NCBI RefSeq assembly: GCF_001424875.1
Contig: NZ_LMCT01000006.1
Coordinates: 1,577 to 65,576 of the forward strand
DNA: 64,000 bases
Direction: 5' to 3'
Source of the DNA: Kitasatospora sp. Root107
GTDB lineage: Bacteria; Actinomycetota; Actinomycetes; Streptomycetales; Streptomycetaceae
Of this stretch, positions 27,316-36,443 are shown piece by piece; position 1 is the first letter of the stretch, and every line of letters starts with the position of its first letter. The notes beneath the pieces were generated by a model. It was not told the origin of the DNA. It did not search any database and saw nothing but the letters and a program-made list of their open reading frames with translations. Made by a program: the position numbers and the translations under genes.

Positions 27316-27789
27316 TCAGGACGGCACGGCAGCGCGGGGTCCGGGGCGGGTGCGGAGTTCGGCGAGGGCTGCGGCGACGGTTGCGGCCAGGTCGGTGTGA
27401 ACGGTGAGCCAGGGCGCGGCCGCGCGGATCCGGTCGGCGGCCAGGCTCTGCTGGTCGCAGCCCACGACGACGCCTGGTCGGGTCGGGTCGGCGGCGTTGG
27501 CCGTATACGTGTCCAGGACCTGTACGGGGCCGGCGGGCCGGAAGAACAGCACCAGGTCGCAGCGGCGCAGGTTGCGGCTGTGCCAGCCGAACGGGCGCCA
27601 CGCGCCGTAGGGGTCGGCGGGGTTGAGGGCGGGCCGGGGGCTCAGGACCGTGCCGGCGAAGCCGGCCTGGGCGAGCAGGATGGTCGCGGGGAACTGCCAG
27701 TTGGGCCAGCTGTCCACGCTCCCTGCGAGATACAGGGACGGCCCGCTCCCGGTGAAGTCCGGCTCCTCGGGGTACTCCATGTACCTCAC
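27316..27789 (-). CDS. Nucleoside 2-deoxyribosyltransferase-like protein
   Basis: A 157-residue protein with the small Rossmann-like pattern of this family: SLYLAGSVDSWPNWQ, then TVLSPRPALNPADPYGAW (the substrate-loop region) and LRRCDLVLFFRPAGPVQVLD, ending VVVGCDQQS. Such proteins cleave or transfer the deoxyribose of nucleosides, or are glycosidase-like relatives of unknown use. The GTG start overlaps the TGA of the regulator gene upstream (GTGA), so it is expressed with it; an ATG nine bases on is an alternative start. Confidence 0.65.
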   Translation of the reverse strand: MRYMEYPEEPDFTGSGPSLYLAGSVDSWPNWQFPATILLAQAGFAGTVLSPRPALNPADPYGAWRPFGWHSRNLRRCDLVLFFRPAGPVQVLDTYTANAADPTRPGVVVGCDQQSLAADRIRAAAPWLTVHTDLAATVAAALAELRTRPGPRAAVPS

Positions 27790-28691
27790 CGCTCACCGTC
27801 CCAGGTGCCGTCGGCGCCCCGGAGGCGGCGGGCCGGCGCGGCGGAGGCGGGGACGATCTCGTACAGCAGGCCGAGGGCGATGGCGTGGGCCCGGTTGTGG
27901 GCTGAGAGGTTGCGGGTCGCGTCCGCCAGGACGGTCTTCACGGTCTTGACGGGGACCCCTGCCAGTGAGGCGGCTTTGGTCAGGTTGTGTCCGGTCGCGA
28001 GGGTGAGCAGCCGGACTTGGATCTCGGGCAGGACGGGTGGCTGCTCAGGCAGTGTGGCGCGCAGTGGGGCGGTGTCGACGAGGCCGCCGGCCAGGCAGTG
28101 GGCGAGGGTGTGGCCGCGGTCGTTGAAGCCGAGGCGGTGATGGAGGCGGGAGGCCAGGGTGGCGATGGTGCTGACGGCGATGCCCATGGAGTGGGCGGCG
28201 CTGGCTGCGGTGTGGCCGGTGGCGAAGTGGGCGACGATCTGGCGCTCACGCTCGGTGAGCCGCGGCACGCTCTGGCCGGGTTCGTGCAGCGCGCCGTCCT
28301 TGGTGGCGACGACGGTGGGACAGCCGCCCGCCTGGGCGAGCGGGAGCTGGGGATCGGTGCACAGGGCCAGGCAGTCCCGTTCGGGCAGGGACAGGAGGGT
28401 GGCAGCGGCGCGGAAGGCGTTGACGCCGTGCGTGCTCTGATCGCGCACCACGACGGGCCACCGTGTGAGGTCGGGCAGTGGGTGGGCGTCGGTGGGCACG
28501 ATCAGGGCGCAGGCGATGCGGGCGGACAGCGCGCGCAGCACCAGGCGCTCGGTCACGGAGTGCGCCTCGGTCGCCGGGGATCGGCCGGGGGTGGTGAGGG
28601 CTGCGGTGGTGACGACGAGGCCGCGGGCGCGGCGCAGGTGGCGGTCGAGGTCGCGGGTGCTGGTCGCCGGGGCGGCGACGGAAGTGGTCAT
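27786..28691 (-). CDS. LuxR-type regulator with two HTH domains
   Basis: A 301-residue protein. Residues 144-200 are a clear LuxR helix-turn-helix (LTERERQIVAHFATGHTAAS, then STIATLASRLHHRLG). Residues about 216-275 form a second LuxR-like unit (PEIQVRLLTLATGHNLTKAA, then KTVLADATRNLSAHNR). The N-terminal 140 residues lack a known sensor domain. The ATG at 28691 was chosen over upstream starts that add low-complexity sequence. It is co-translated with the deoxyribosyltransferase-like gene downstream, and next to another double-HTH gene. Target and signal unknown. Confidence 0.75.
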   Translation of the reverse strand: MTTSVAAPATSTRDLDRHLRRARGLVVTTAALTTPGRSPATEAHSVTERLVLRALSARIACALIVPTDAHPLPDLTRWPVVVRDQSTHGVNAFRAAATLLSLPERDCLALCTDPQLPLAQAGGCPTVVATKDGALHEPGQSVPRLTERERQIVAHFATGHTAASAAHSMGIAVSTIATLASRLHHRLGFNDRGHTLAHCLAGGLVDTAPLRATLPEQPPVLPEIQVRLLTLATGHNLTKAASLAGVPVKTVKTVLADATRNLSAHNRAHAIALGLLYEIVPASAAPARRLRGADGTWDGER

Positions 28692-28817
28692 GTGGTCCGT
28701 CTCGTCAAAGGTGGGTGGGTGCGGCCCTGACCCGGAACGGCCGCCATGGGTCATGCAGTTGGCCCGCCCGGGCCCGGCCTGGGCAGCAGTGCCTAACGGT
28801 GGGCCCGACCAGCCCGA

Positions 28818-29375
28818 CTACGCCGGGCGGGTGCTGTCTGCGGGGAGCTGGGGCCGGTCGGTCCACTGGCTGAGCGGGAGCGGTGGCAGGGCGGGGTGGA
28901 CGTGGTCGAGGGTGACCAGGTCGTAGAGCACGCCCAGGCATCCGGCCTGGACGTTGCTGGAGGTGGCGAGTTTGTCGAGCAGCGGCTGGCGGTAGCCGCG
29001 GATCGTGCTCGCGGTGACCCCACACTCGGCGGCGAGGTCGTCGTTGGAGCGCCCTGCCACCCAGCCCTGCAGCAGGGTGAGCTGGCGGGGCGACAGCGCG
29101 AGCATGACCGGCCGCCCGTCGGGGTGCACGTGCTCGGCCTGGGCAACTCCCCACACCACGGACAGCGTTGCCGCCTGCATCCGGCCCCGGGCACAGGTGC
29201 GTTCCAGCAGCCCGTGTACCAGCTGGGTGATCTGGTACTCGCTCTCGCCGAGGGCGGCGCACAGCCGGGCGTTGCCCGCGCCGCCGGCCAGCAGCCGCAG
29301 CAGGCGGACATCGGTGGCGGTCAGGTCGGCGGGCGGCGCGAGGGGAGCGTCGGTGATCGTGGCAGTGGTGGGCAT
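28818..29375 (-). CDS. Tandem LuxR-like HTH protein, 185 aa
   Basis: Two HTH units make up almost the whole protein: residues about 17-78 (LTATDVRLLRLLAGGAGNAR, then SEYQITQLVHGLLER) and 93-153 (LSPRQLTLLQGWVAGRSNDD, then TASTIRGYRQPLLDKL). Both have the LuxR/GerE pattern in which a helix pair is followed by an I/V-x-x-x-L recognition helix. There is no receiver or sensor domain. The ATG is at 29375, 25 bases after the MurC-like gene. It resembles the C-terminal half of the 301-residue regulator downstream, so the pair may form heteromers. Confidence 0.7.
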   Translation of the reverse strand: MPTTATITDAPLAPPADLTATDVRLLRLLAGGAGNARLCAALGESEYQITQLVHGLLERTCARGRMQAATLSVVWGVAQAEHVHPDGRPVMLALSPRQLTLLQGWVAGRSNDDLAAECGVTASTIRGYRQPLLDKLATSSNVQAGCLGVLYDLVTLDHVHPALPPLPLSQWTDRPQLPADSTRPA

Positions 29376-29400
29376 GATTGTGCTCCAGGGTGAGGACGTG

Positions 29401-30821
29401 TCACAGGTCGGCGGGGACGGGGGTGGTGGGGGCGGCGATGTGGTGCAGCAGGCGCGGGCCCAGGCCGCGGGCGGTTGTGCCGGTGCCGATCACCACGATC
29501 AGATCGCCTGGCCCGCTACCGCCGGTGCAGGTGGCCTCCAGCGACGGCGCGCAGGGTCCGGGCCGCCAGGCGATGATCTGCTCGCTCGGCACGCCGGCGG
29601 CCGATGTGGCATCGGCGACCGCGACCAGCGGGTCCACCACCGCGACGGTGGACAGCGGGCTGCTCACGGGCAGCAGGACGACGCGGTCGGCCAGGGCGAG
29701 GGCGTCGCCCAGCTCCCGGGCCAGGCCGGTGGTGCGGGTGTGCCCGTCGGGTTCGAGGATGGCGGTGAGGGTTCCGTCGGTGAGCAGGCGGGCGGCGGTG
29801 AGGTCGGCGGCGATCTCTGCGGGGTGGCGGGCGCGGGAGGCCAGCACGGTGGTGTGGCGCTGGGTGCCGACGGTGGTCAAGTAGCCGTCCAGGCCGTGGA
29901 AGTGGGCGCTGATGCCCCCAGCGACCTCGGCGGGGTTCGCGCCCAGGGCGAGTGCTGCGGCGAAGGCGGCGGTGGTGGCGAGCGCGTGGTGGCGCCCGGG
30001 CATGGTGGTGGTGATGGTGTGGAAGGCGCCGTCGAAGTCCCGGACGGTGATGTGGCTGTGGGTGCCGGACCACAGGTGCCGCATCAGCCGGATGTCGGCG
30101 TCGTAGGCTTCGCCGGCGGTGACCACCCTGGGGCCGGGCCGGTCGGTGAGGCGCTGGGCCAGCAGCCGCATGCCGCTGTCGCCGATCGCGAGGACGACGG
30201 TGTTGCTGACGCGGGTCAGGTCTTCGAGTACGTCCAGGGCGGCGTTGCGGTCGCGGTGGTGCGGCGGGTTGGCGCAGGCCGCTGTCACCAGCGCGAGTGC
30301 CGAGGTGCAGCGGGCGAAGCCGGGCGGTGCTTCGTGGGTGGTGGCATCGGGGCCAAGGTCGGCGACCAGCAGGTCGCCGCCGCCGGCGTGCCCGGCCAGC
30401 TGACGGCTCGGCGCGGCGTTCAGGATCCAGCCGGAGCCAAGGTGCCCGAGGGCGGCGGGCAGCATCCCGCGTCGACAGCCAGCGCCAGCGCCTGGGCGTG
30501 GCCAAGCACCGGGAGCCCCAGCTGCCGCGCGTGATCGAGCTCCGGCTGCGGCCCGGCGACGGCACCCGACCACACCGCACTCGAATGCCCCACCCCCACG
30601 TTCTCCGGCACCGGCCTGGCCACCACCCGAACACCCGCGCCCTCCAACTCCCGAACCAGGTCCGGGTCTGCGCGGTCGGGGACGGAGCCGGACACGCGGG
30701 CACCGGCGGCGGCCAGGTACAGGGCGAGTCCGTTCATCCCCGGGGCGGCCAGGTCCACCAGGTACGGCGAGGCGAGCTGGACGGGCAGGGCCAAGGGGGC
30801 GGTGCGGGCGCGGCCGATCAC
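29401..30821 (-). pseudogene. MurC-like ligase gene, frameshifted and lacking the P-loop
   Basis: The GTG at 30821 (GGAG 8 bases upstream) starts a MurC-type Rossmann domain (AAPGMNGLALYLAAAGARVS, then SSAVWSGAVAGPQPEL). That frame stops near 30420. A second frame continues with the MurC middle and C-terminal domains (HFHGLDGYLTTVGTQRHTT, ARHPAEIAADLTAARLL, ILEPDGHTRTTGLARELG). One extra base in the run at 30466-30468 would join them into about 473 residues, the normal MurC length. The ATP-binding GTHGKTT is absent and the usual DDYAHHP is replaced by ASRARHP, so even a repaired protein would not be a normal ligase. It lies between tandem-HTH regulators and a glutamine-synthetase-like gene. 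Confidence 0.7.
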
Positions 30822-30866
30822 AATGGGGCTCCAGGGAACGAGCGGGTGAGGGTGGGGAGTTGAGTG

Positions 30867-30912
30867 CCGGTCGGCGGCGGGGCGCTGGGGGATGTCTCCC
30901 GCCGCCGACCGG
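30867..30912 (-). terminator. 14-bp perfect hairpin after the glutamine-synthetase-like gene
   Basis: Bases 30867-30880 pair exactly with 30899-30912 across an 18-base loop, starting 6 bases past the TAA at 30918. It separates the ligase/permease unit from the MurC-like gene. Confidence 0.75.
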
Positions 30913-30917
30913 CGGCC

Positions 30918-32369
30918 TTAGGACTGGGCGAAGCCCCGGCGCCGCTCGGCGTCGGTGACCTGCCCCTGGTGGTGGAGCACCTCGCGGCGCGCCAGATGGG
31001 TGAGGTGGGCGACCACGTCCGCGCCGAACAGCTCGACAGCCAGCGCGCTTTCCTCCATCGCGGCGATCGCCCGCGCGAGGTCGGCCGGCACCGCCGGGGC
31101 CTCGTGCGCGGCGTAGCCGTCACCGCTCACCGGCTCGGGGGCCTTGAGGCCGGCCTCGATGCCGTACCGGATGGCGGCGACCGCGGCGGCGAGGGCAAAG
31201 TAGGGGTTGGCGTCGGCCCCGGGCAGGCGCACCTCCAGGTGCAGGCTGCGGCCGTGGCCGACCACCCGCACCGCGCAGGACCGGTTGTCGCGGCCCCACA
31301 CCATCCGGGTCGGCGCGAACGAGTGCGACCGCAGGCGCTTGTAGGAGTTGACGTACGGCGCCCACAGCGGCCCGAGCTCGGGCAGCACCTTAAGCAGCCC
31401 CGCCACCGCCTGCCCGCCCACCTCGGACAGCTCCCGGCCGCCACCGGCATCGTCGCTGCCAGTTTCGGCGGCCAGCACCGGCTGGCCGTCGTAGTTCCAC
31501 AGCGACAGGTGCAGGTGCAGTCCGCTGCCCGTCCCGGTGACCGGCGCCGCCATGAACGTGGCCGCCAACTGCTGCTGATCCGCCACCGCCCGCGCCGCGT
31601 GCTTGAACAGCACGTGACCCTCGCACGCGGGCACCGGCTCACCGTAGGGGAACGTCACCTCCAGCTGACCCGGCGCGCCCTCGGTCTTCACCGCCTCCGT
31701 CGCCAGCCCTGCCTCCCGCAGCACCCGGCGCAGCTCACGGGTGTAAGCGCTCACCGGGCCGCTCTGGTCGAGGGCGTAGTCGCGGTTGTCCCGGGTGAGC
31801 GGGCGCAGGCCGAGGAAGTCGACGTCGCAGGCGGCGGCTTGGGTGCCCTCGTAGAGGACGAACTCCGTCTCCAGCCCCGCCTTCACCGTGAGCCCGAGGC
31901 CCGCGAGGCGGGTGAGCTGCTCGTCCAGCACGGTGGTCGGCGCGACCGGCAGCGGCAGGCCGCCGTCGGTGATCGGGTGGGCAAGCAGCACCGCGGTGCC
32001 GGGCAGCCACGGCAGCACCCGCGCCGAACACAGCTCCGGAAGCAGCGTGATGTCCCCGAAGCCACTCTCCCACGAGGCGAGCGACGCACCCGTGGAGGCG
32101 GTCATCGCCAGGTCGGTGTCGAACAGGTAGCCGCACATCTCCGGCGACAGTGACCCGGCCGCCAGCTTCTCCAGCAGGAAGCGGGCGTCGAACTCCTTGC
32201 CCTTCAACCGGCCTTGGGCGTCCACCACCGCCAGCCACACCGTGTCCACCGCCCCGGCATCCACCCGCCCGGCCAGCACGCCGCGCGGCGAGGGCACCAG
32301 CTGCCCTGCCTCAGCCACGTCGGCCTTGACCTGCGGACGGCGCTTGCCACCCACCTTCGCCCCCGGCAT
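30918..32369 (-). CDS. Glutamine-synthetase-family ligase
   Basis: A 483-residue protein of the GlnA/PuuA superfamily: GLETEFVLYEG (first metal-binding Glu), EGAPGQLEVTFPYGEP, GSGLHLHLSLW (ammonia/glutamate-site His), NSYKRLRSHSFAPTRMVWG (Arg-rich loop) and HLEVRLPGADANPYFALAAA. Adenylylation-site features of GlnA are not evident. Such GS-like enzymes in Streptomyces gamma-glutamylate amines or act in amino-acid salvage. The ATG overlaps the stop of an amino-acid permease gene (TGATG), so the substrate is probably the one imported by that permease. Length is normal for the family. Confidence 0.85.
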   Translation of the reverse strand: MPGAKVGGKRRPQVKADVAEAGQLVPSPRGVLAGRVDAGAVDTVWLAVVDAQGRLKGKEFDARFLLEKLAAGSLSPEMCGYLFDTDLAMTASTGASLASWESGFGDITLLPELCSARVLPWLPGTAVLLAHPITDGGLPLPVAPTTVLDEQLTRLAGLGLTVKAGLETEFVLYEGTQAAACDVDFLGLRPLTRDNRDYALDQSGPVSAYTRELRRVLREAGLATEAVKTEGAPGQLEVTFPYGEPVPACEGHVLFKHAARAVADQQQLAATFMAAPVTGTGSGLHLHLSLWNYDGQPVLAAETGSDDAGGGRELSEVGGQAVAGLLKVLPELGPLWAPYVNSYKRLRSHSFAPTRMVWGRDNRSCAVRVVGHGRSLHLEVRLPGADANPYFALAAAVAAIRYGIEAGLKAPEPVSGDGYAAHEAPAVPADLARAIAAMEESALAVELFGADVVAHLTHLARREVLHHQGQVTDAERRRGFAQS

Positions 32370-33871
32370 CACACGACCTGCGCTTCCAGCTCGGTCAGCT
32401 CCGCGCTGCGCTGCACGGGCGGGTTGTACGAGCGCCCGGCCGCCCACCGCCACACGGTCGCCAGCACCAGCACCGCCAGCAGCGCGATCGGCGCGTAGTT
32501 GAACGTGGCGGCGGTCACCGGAGCTGACTGCGGCAGACAGAACAGCACGGTCACCACAGCCACCCACCCCACCGCCAGCACCCCGACCGGTGTGCTCCAG
32601 CGCCCCAGACTCCACGGCCCCGGCCGGAAGTGCCGGCCCGCGCGCAGCCGCAGATAGATGGGCACCGCGTACGCCGGGGTCATCCCCAGCACGTTCACCG
32701 CCGTGACCGCCGCGTACGCCACCGTGCTGTACAGCGCGGGCAGCGCCAGCACCGCCGCCGCACCCACCGACAGCCACACCCCCGCCGCCGGCGTGCCGTT
32801 GCGAGACACGCTGCGCCACAACCTTGAGCCCGGCAGCGCACCGTCACGGCTGAACGCGAACACCATCCGGCTCGCGGCGGCCGTCTCGGCGTTGCCGCAG
32901 AACAGCTGCGCGACGATCACCACCAGCAGCAGCGCCTTCGCGCCTGCCGGGCCCAGGGCGTCGAGGAAGATCTGCGCCGGCGGCACCCCTGTGGTGGAGG
33001 CGAGCGTGCCGTCGTAGTCCTGAATCGCGAAGAGCAGACCGGCAAGCAGCGCGAGCCCGGCGATCCACGACACCCAGATCGAGCGGACGATCCCGCGGGC
33101 CGCGGCCACCGACGCACCCGTCGTCTCCTCCGACAGGTGCGCGGAGGCGTCGTACCCAGAGAAGGTGTACTGCGCGAGCAGCAGGCCGAGCGCGCTGACG
33201 TAGATCGGGTTCGTCCACCCGGTGTTGTTGACGAAGTGCCCGAACACCCACGACGCGTCCTGGTGGCGGGACGGCACCAACGTCAGCACGGCGACGATCA
33301 CCGCGACGCCGCCCAGGTGCCACCACACCGAGATGCTGTTCAGCACGCTCACCACGTGCACGCCCCGCAGGTTCAGCACAGCGTGCAGCACCAGGATCGC
33401 CAGGAAGATCAGGAAGATCGACCCCGGCGTGGGCACGAACCCCCATTGCAGGCTCAGGAACGCGCCCACGAACGAGGCGGCGCCGTAGTCGATTCCTGCG
33501 ATCCCGCCGATCAGCCCGAGCAGGTTCAGCCAGCCGGTGAACCAGCCCCAGCGCGGGCCGCCGAGCCGGTGCGCCATGAAGTAGAGCGCCCCGGACGTGG
33601 GGTAAGCGGAGGTGACCTCGGCGAGCGCCATACCGACCAGCAGCACCATGCCGCCGACGGCCACCCAGCCCCAGAGCATCACGGCCGGGCCGCCGGTGTT
33701 CAGCCCGAACCCGAACAGCGTCATGCACCCGGACAGGATGCTGATCACGGAGAAGGAAATCGCGAAGTTGCCGAATTGTCCCATTCTGCGGACAAGTTGG
33801 GGCTCGTAGCCCAGTTGCGTCAGTTGAGCGGCGTCCGCTCCTTGAGGGGCGGCGCGGTGGGCGGGGGGCAT
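32369..33871 (-). CDS. APC-family amino-acid/polyamine permease
   Basis: A 500-residue integral membrane protein with about 12 hydrophobic segments, for example FAISFSVISILSGCMTLFGF, VMLWGWVAVGGMVLLVGMAL and ALLLVVIVAQLFCG. The opening helix has the APC substrate-binding pattern (FSVISILSG) and a conserved FSRDGALPGSRLW loop lies in the C-terminal half, as in the GABA/choline permease branch. The ATG at 33871 has GGAGG about 9 bases upstream. It overlaps and precedes the glutamine-synthetase-like gene, implying uptake of an amine or amino acid followed by gamma-glutamylation. It acts in the cytoplasmic membrane. Confidence 0.9.
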   Translation of the reverse strand: MPPAHRAAPQGADAAQLTQLGYEPQLVRRMGQFGNFAISFSVISILSGCMTLFGFGLNTGGPAVMLWGWVAVGGMVLLVGMALAEVTSAYPTSGALYFMAHRLGGPRWGWFTGWLNLLGLIGGIAGIDYGAASFVGAFLSLQWGFVPTPGSIFLIFLAILVLHAVLNLRGVHVVSVLNSISVWWHLGGVAVIVAVLTLVPSRHQDASWVFGHFVNNTGWTNPIYVSALGLLLAQYTFSGYDASAHLSEETTGASVAAARGIVRSIWVSWIAGLALLAGLLFAIQDYDGTLASTTGVPPAQIFLDALGPAGAKALLLVVIVAQLFCGNAETAAASRMVFAFSRDGALPGSRLWRSVSRNGTPAAGVWLSVGAAAVLALPALYSTVAYAAVTAVNVLGMTPAYAVPIYLRLRAGRHFRPGPWSLGRWSTPVGVLAVGWVAVVTVLFCLPQSAPVTAATFNYAPIALLAVLVLATVWRWAAGRSYNPPVQRSAELTELEAQVV

Positions 33872-33927
33872 GGGTGAACCTCCGGCAGAAGACGGACAGG
33901 GGTGAACGGGCGTGCGGTGGTGGCGGG

Positions 33928-34869
33928 TCAGCCCCGGGTGGCGGCGTGGGCGCGGCCGACGTAGGCGTGGAGCCTGGCGTTGTAGAGGAAGGCCTCTCCC
34001 TGGTCGGGCGAGTCCGCGACCTGGGACCACGGCTGGTGGGCGGCGAACGGCGACAGGGCGTCGAACACGACGGCCGCCTCCTTCATGAGCGAGCCGGCCC
34101 ACAGGGCGTGTGCGAGGTGGCTCAGGTCCACCACCGGCCAGGGCACGCCGGTGGTGGACCACTGCTGAAAGGCCGTCAGCACACGCCCGCGGTGCGGCTC
34201 GAGGTGCCACTGGCGCCGGACCGCGTCCTTGCGCCTCTCCCGTACGTACTGGTTGACCGACAGATACAGCGGCAGGGCCAGAAGAGGCGATCCAGCGGGG
34301 GCGTTCAGCAGGGCGAGGTTGACGAAGTCGGTCGCCGCCCAGGGCTTGAGCTCGAACCAGTACCGCAGCATCCGGTGGTGGACCTCCCGGCCGGAGCGGT
34401 GCCGGCGGAGGGCCTCGTGGAACAGCCGCCACGGTCCTTGCTGCCCATCCAGCGGAGCCAGCGTCAGCAGGCACAGCAGCGGGACCGGATCCTCGGGCAG
34501 AGCCGATGCCGCCCACCAGCTCAACTCCCGGGCGGCCCGCTCCAGCTGAGCAGCGGAGCGGGACTGCGACCGGTGGGCGGCCACGGCACCCTCCACCGCG
34601 ACCCGGGCGCGCAGGACCAGCAGATCCGGGTTGTCCGGCTCCTCGAGCGCCCAGTGGTCCAGAACATCGGACCGCGCTGCGACCGCCCCCAGCACCTGCG
34701 TCCGCGAGGAGCGCACACCCCAGTTCTGGCCGGTCGCCGCCAGGAGAGTTCGTGTCGACATCCACCGGCCGGCCCGGAGGTCATCCACCACACCGCGCAG
34801 AAAGGGGTCATGCCCGGCAGGGTGGTAGACCAGTCGGCTGGCATCGCGGCCGGGAAGGGGAGTACTCAT
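33928..34869 (-). CDS. Hypothetical helical protein, 313 aa
   Basis: I do not recognise this protein. It is helical with leucine/alanine-rich repeats (LLVLRARVAVEGAVAAHRS, LLCLLTLAPLDGQQGPWRLF, NLALLNAPAGSPLLALPLYL) and may contain TPR-like pairs, but none is canonical. No signal peptide. The ATG at 34869 has a GGGAG site. It is divergent from the XRE-TPR regulator at 35118 across a 248-base gap, and is followed at 56 bases by the permease gene, so it may be the first gene of that unit. Function unknown. Confidence 0.6.
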   Translation of the reverse strand: MSTPLPGRDASRLVYHPAGHDPFLRGVVDDLRAGRWMSTRTLLAATGQNWGVRSSRTQVLGAVAARSDVLDHWALEEPDNPDLLVLRARVAVEGAVAAHRSQSRSAAQLERAARELSWWAASALPEDPVPLLCLLTLAPLDGQQGPWRLFHEALRRHRSGREVHHRMLRYWFELKPWAATDFVNLALLNAPAGSPLLALPLYLSVNQYVRERRKDAVRRQWHLEPHRGRVLTAFQQWSTTGVPWPVVDLSHLAHALWAGSLMKEAAVVFDALSPFAAHQPWSQVADSPDQGEAFLYNARLHAYVGRAHAATRG

Positions 34870-35117
34870 ACCTGGGGTGCTCCCTTCGAAGCTGTCGATC
34901 AAGATCCAGAGCGGACATCTCCACATGCCGGGCGAGCAGCGAGAACAGCTGTCTCGCCGAGCCGAAGGGCTACAACTCGTTGCGGCGAGTCATACAGAAG
35001 CAGCACCAAGTCGAGGGAAACAGAGCAAACTTGTTGCATCCATGTCGCACTCGTGCGGGAAGGTGGCCTCTGAGCTGCGAGGTCGCCGTGATCGAAATTC
35101 TTCGGAGGGCGTAGCTG
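34870..35117. promoter_or_regulatory. Divergent control region between a hypothetical protein and an XRE regulator
   Basis: The gap separates genes read outward in both directions, so it must hold two promoters. A short inverted repeat ACTCG/CGAGT (34975-34979 and 34986-34990) could be an operator. I see no convincing -10/-35 pairs. It contains no gene. Confidence 0.35.
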
Positions 35118-36443
35118 ATGCGGATCCGGTCGAGATCGGCTCTGGCCGGCCGCAGGGAGCTGGCTGGCCACACGCAGGAGAGCCTCGCGGCCGTACTCAA
35201 CGTGGACCGCTCGACGATCCACCGCTGGGAAAGCGGGAAGAGCCTCCCGCGGCCGTGGCAGCGGGCCCGGCTCGCCGACGAACTGGGCATCGACGCCGCA
35301 CAGTTGCAGGCACTGCTGCAGGATCAGGAAGCGCCCAGCGGCCTGCAGGCCCAGCCGGACGGCTCTCCTGCGGTTCATCAGCCGCTCAAGCCGCCCGCGG
35401 AGTCCGGCACGGGCAGGTTCAGCCTCGGCTCCAGCGAGACGCTGGTAGCGGACTGGGCCGCGAGCCACCACACCACAGGGCTGACAAGTCATCAGCTGTG
35501 GGTGACACGCGACGACATCGACGTCGCCGACTCCAGACTCGGCATGTTCCGCCAGCTCGACCACACACATGGCGCCGGTCCGTACGCCGCCCAGCTGGCC
35601 ACCTACATCGACACCGAACTCGCAGCCCTCCTCGTCCGCCCGGCCGCCGACAAGGACACGGTCCGCGAGCGCGCCCGCGTCGCCACCGGCTTCCTGGAAC
35701 TGGCCGGGTACCAGGCCGTCGACTCCGGGGACCCCGCCCGCGCGCAGGCCTATTACCAGCGCGCCCTCGCCCTGACCACCGCAACCAGCAACCACGCCTA
35801 CGGCGCCTACCTCGTGGCCGTCAACCTCGGCCACCTCGCCCTGCACTGCGAACAACCGCGCACCGCGCTGCAATGGACCCAGGCAGCGACCGCCGCAGCC
35901 GGCACCGCCTCCAGCCCGGCAACCCGGGCCGCCATCACCGCGGTCCGAGCCCGGGCCCACGCCCGGATGGGGCAGGAAGCCGAAGCCAGCGCACTGCTCC
36001 ACGAAGCCGACCTGCTGCTCGACAGCTCCGTCCCCACGGACGAGCCGCCGTGGATCGGCTACTTCACCGCCGCCTACCTCGCCGACGAGGCCGCGCACTG
36101 CCTCCACGACCTCGGCCGGCCACCGGCCGCCCGGATCCAGCTCTCCGACGCCCTCGAGGGCGTCGGGCGCGACAAGGTGCGCCGCCTGGCCATCGACGCA
36201 GCCCTGCTCGCCTCAACCTGGCTGCGCACCGGTGACCTTGACGAGGCGTGTGCCGCTGGCCGCCAGGCGGTGAGCTATGCGGCCCGAACCTCCTCCGGCC
36301 GCTGCGTCCACCGGGTCGCCGACGTCCTCGCCCAGCTGGCGCCCCACGCCGACTACGCGGCGGTGGCGGAGCTTCGCGAGTACGCCCGGCACGTGCTGCC
36401 CGCTGCGGACCAGGCCGCGAGCGCTACCGGGAACGCTGGATGA
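35118..36443 (+). CDS. XRE-type regulator with TPR domain
   Basis: A 441-residue protein. Residues about 8-62 are an XRE helix-turn-helix (RRELAGHTQESLAAVLNVDR, then STIHRWESGKSLPRPWQ). From about 130 to the end come TPR-like helices (DPARAQAYYQRALALTTA, YLVAVNLGHLALHCEQP, KVRRLAIDAALLASTWLRTG). This architecture matches Streptomyces regulators thought to sense small molecules or peptides. The HTH is close to that of the regulator at 39031-40437. The last 20 bases overlap the convergent S9 peptidase gene. Its targets may include the divergent 313-aa gene. Confidence 0.8.
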   Translation: MRIRSRSALAGRRELAGHTQESLAAVLNVDRSTIHRWESGKSLPRPWQRARLADELGIDAAQLQALLQDQEAPSGLQAQPDGSPAVHQPLKPPAESGTGRFSLGSSETLVADWAASHHTTGLTSHQLWVTRDDIDVADSRLGMFRQLDHTHGAGPYAAQLATYIDTELAALLVRPAADKDTVRERARVATGFLELAGYQAVDSGDPARAQAYYQRALALTTATSNHAYGAYLVAVNLGHLALHCEQPRTALQWTQAATAAAGTASSPATRAAITAVRARAHARMGQEAEASALLHEADLLLDSSVPTDEPPWIGYFTAAYLADEAAHCLHDLGRPPAARIQLSDALEGVGRDKVRRLAIDAALLASTWLRTGDLDEACAAGRQAVSYAARTSSGRCVHRVADVLAQLAPHADYAAVAELREYARHVLPAADQAASATGNAG

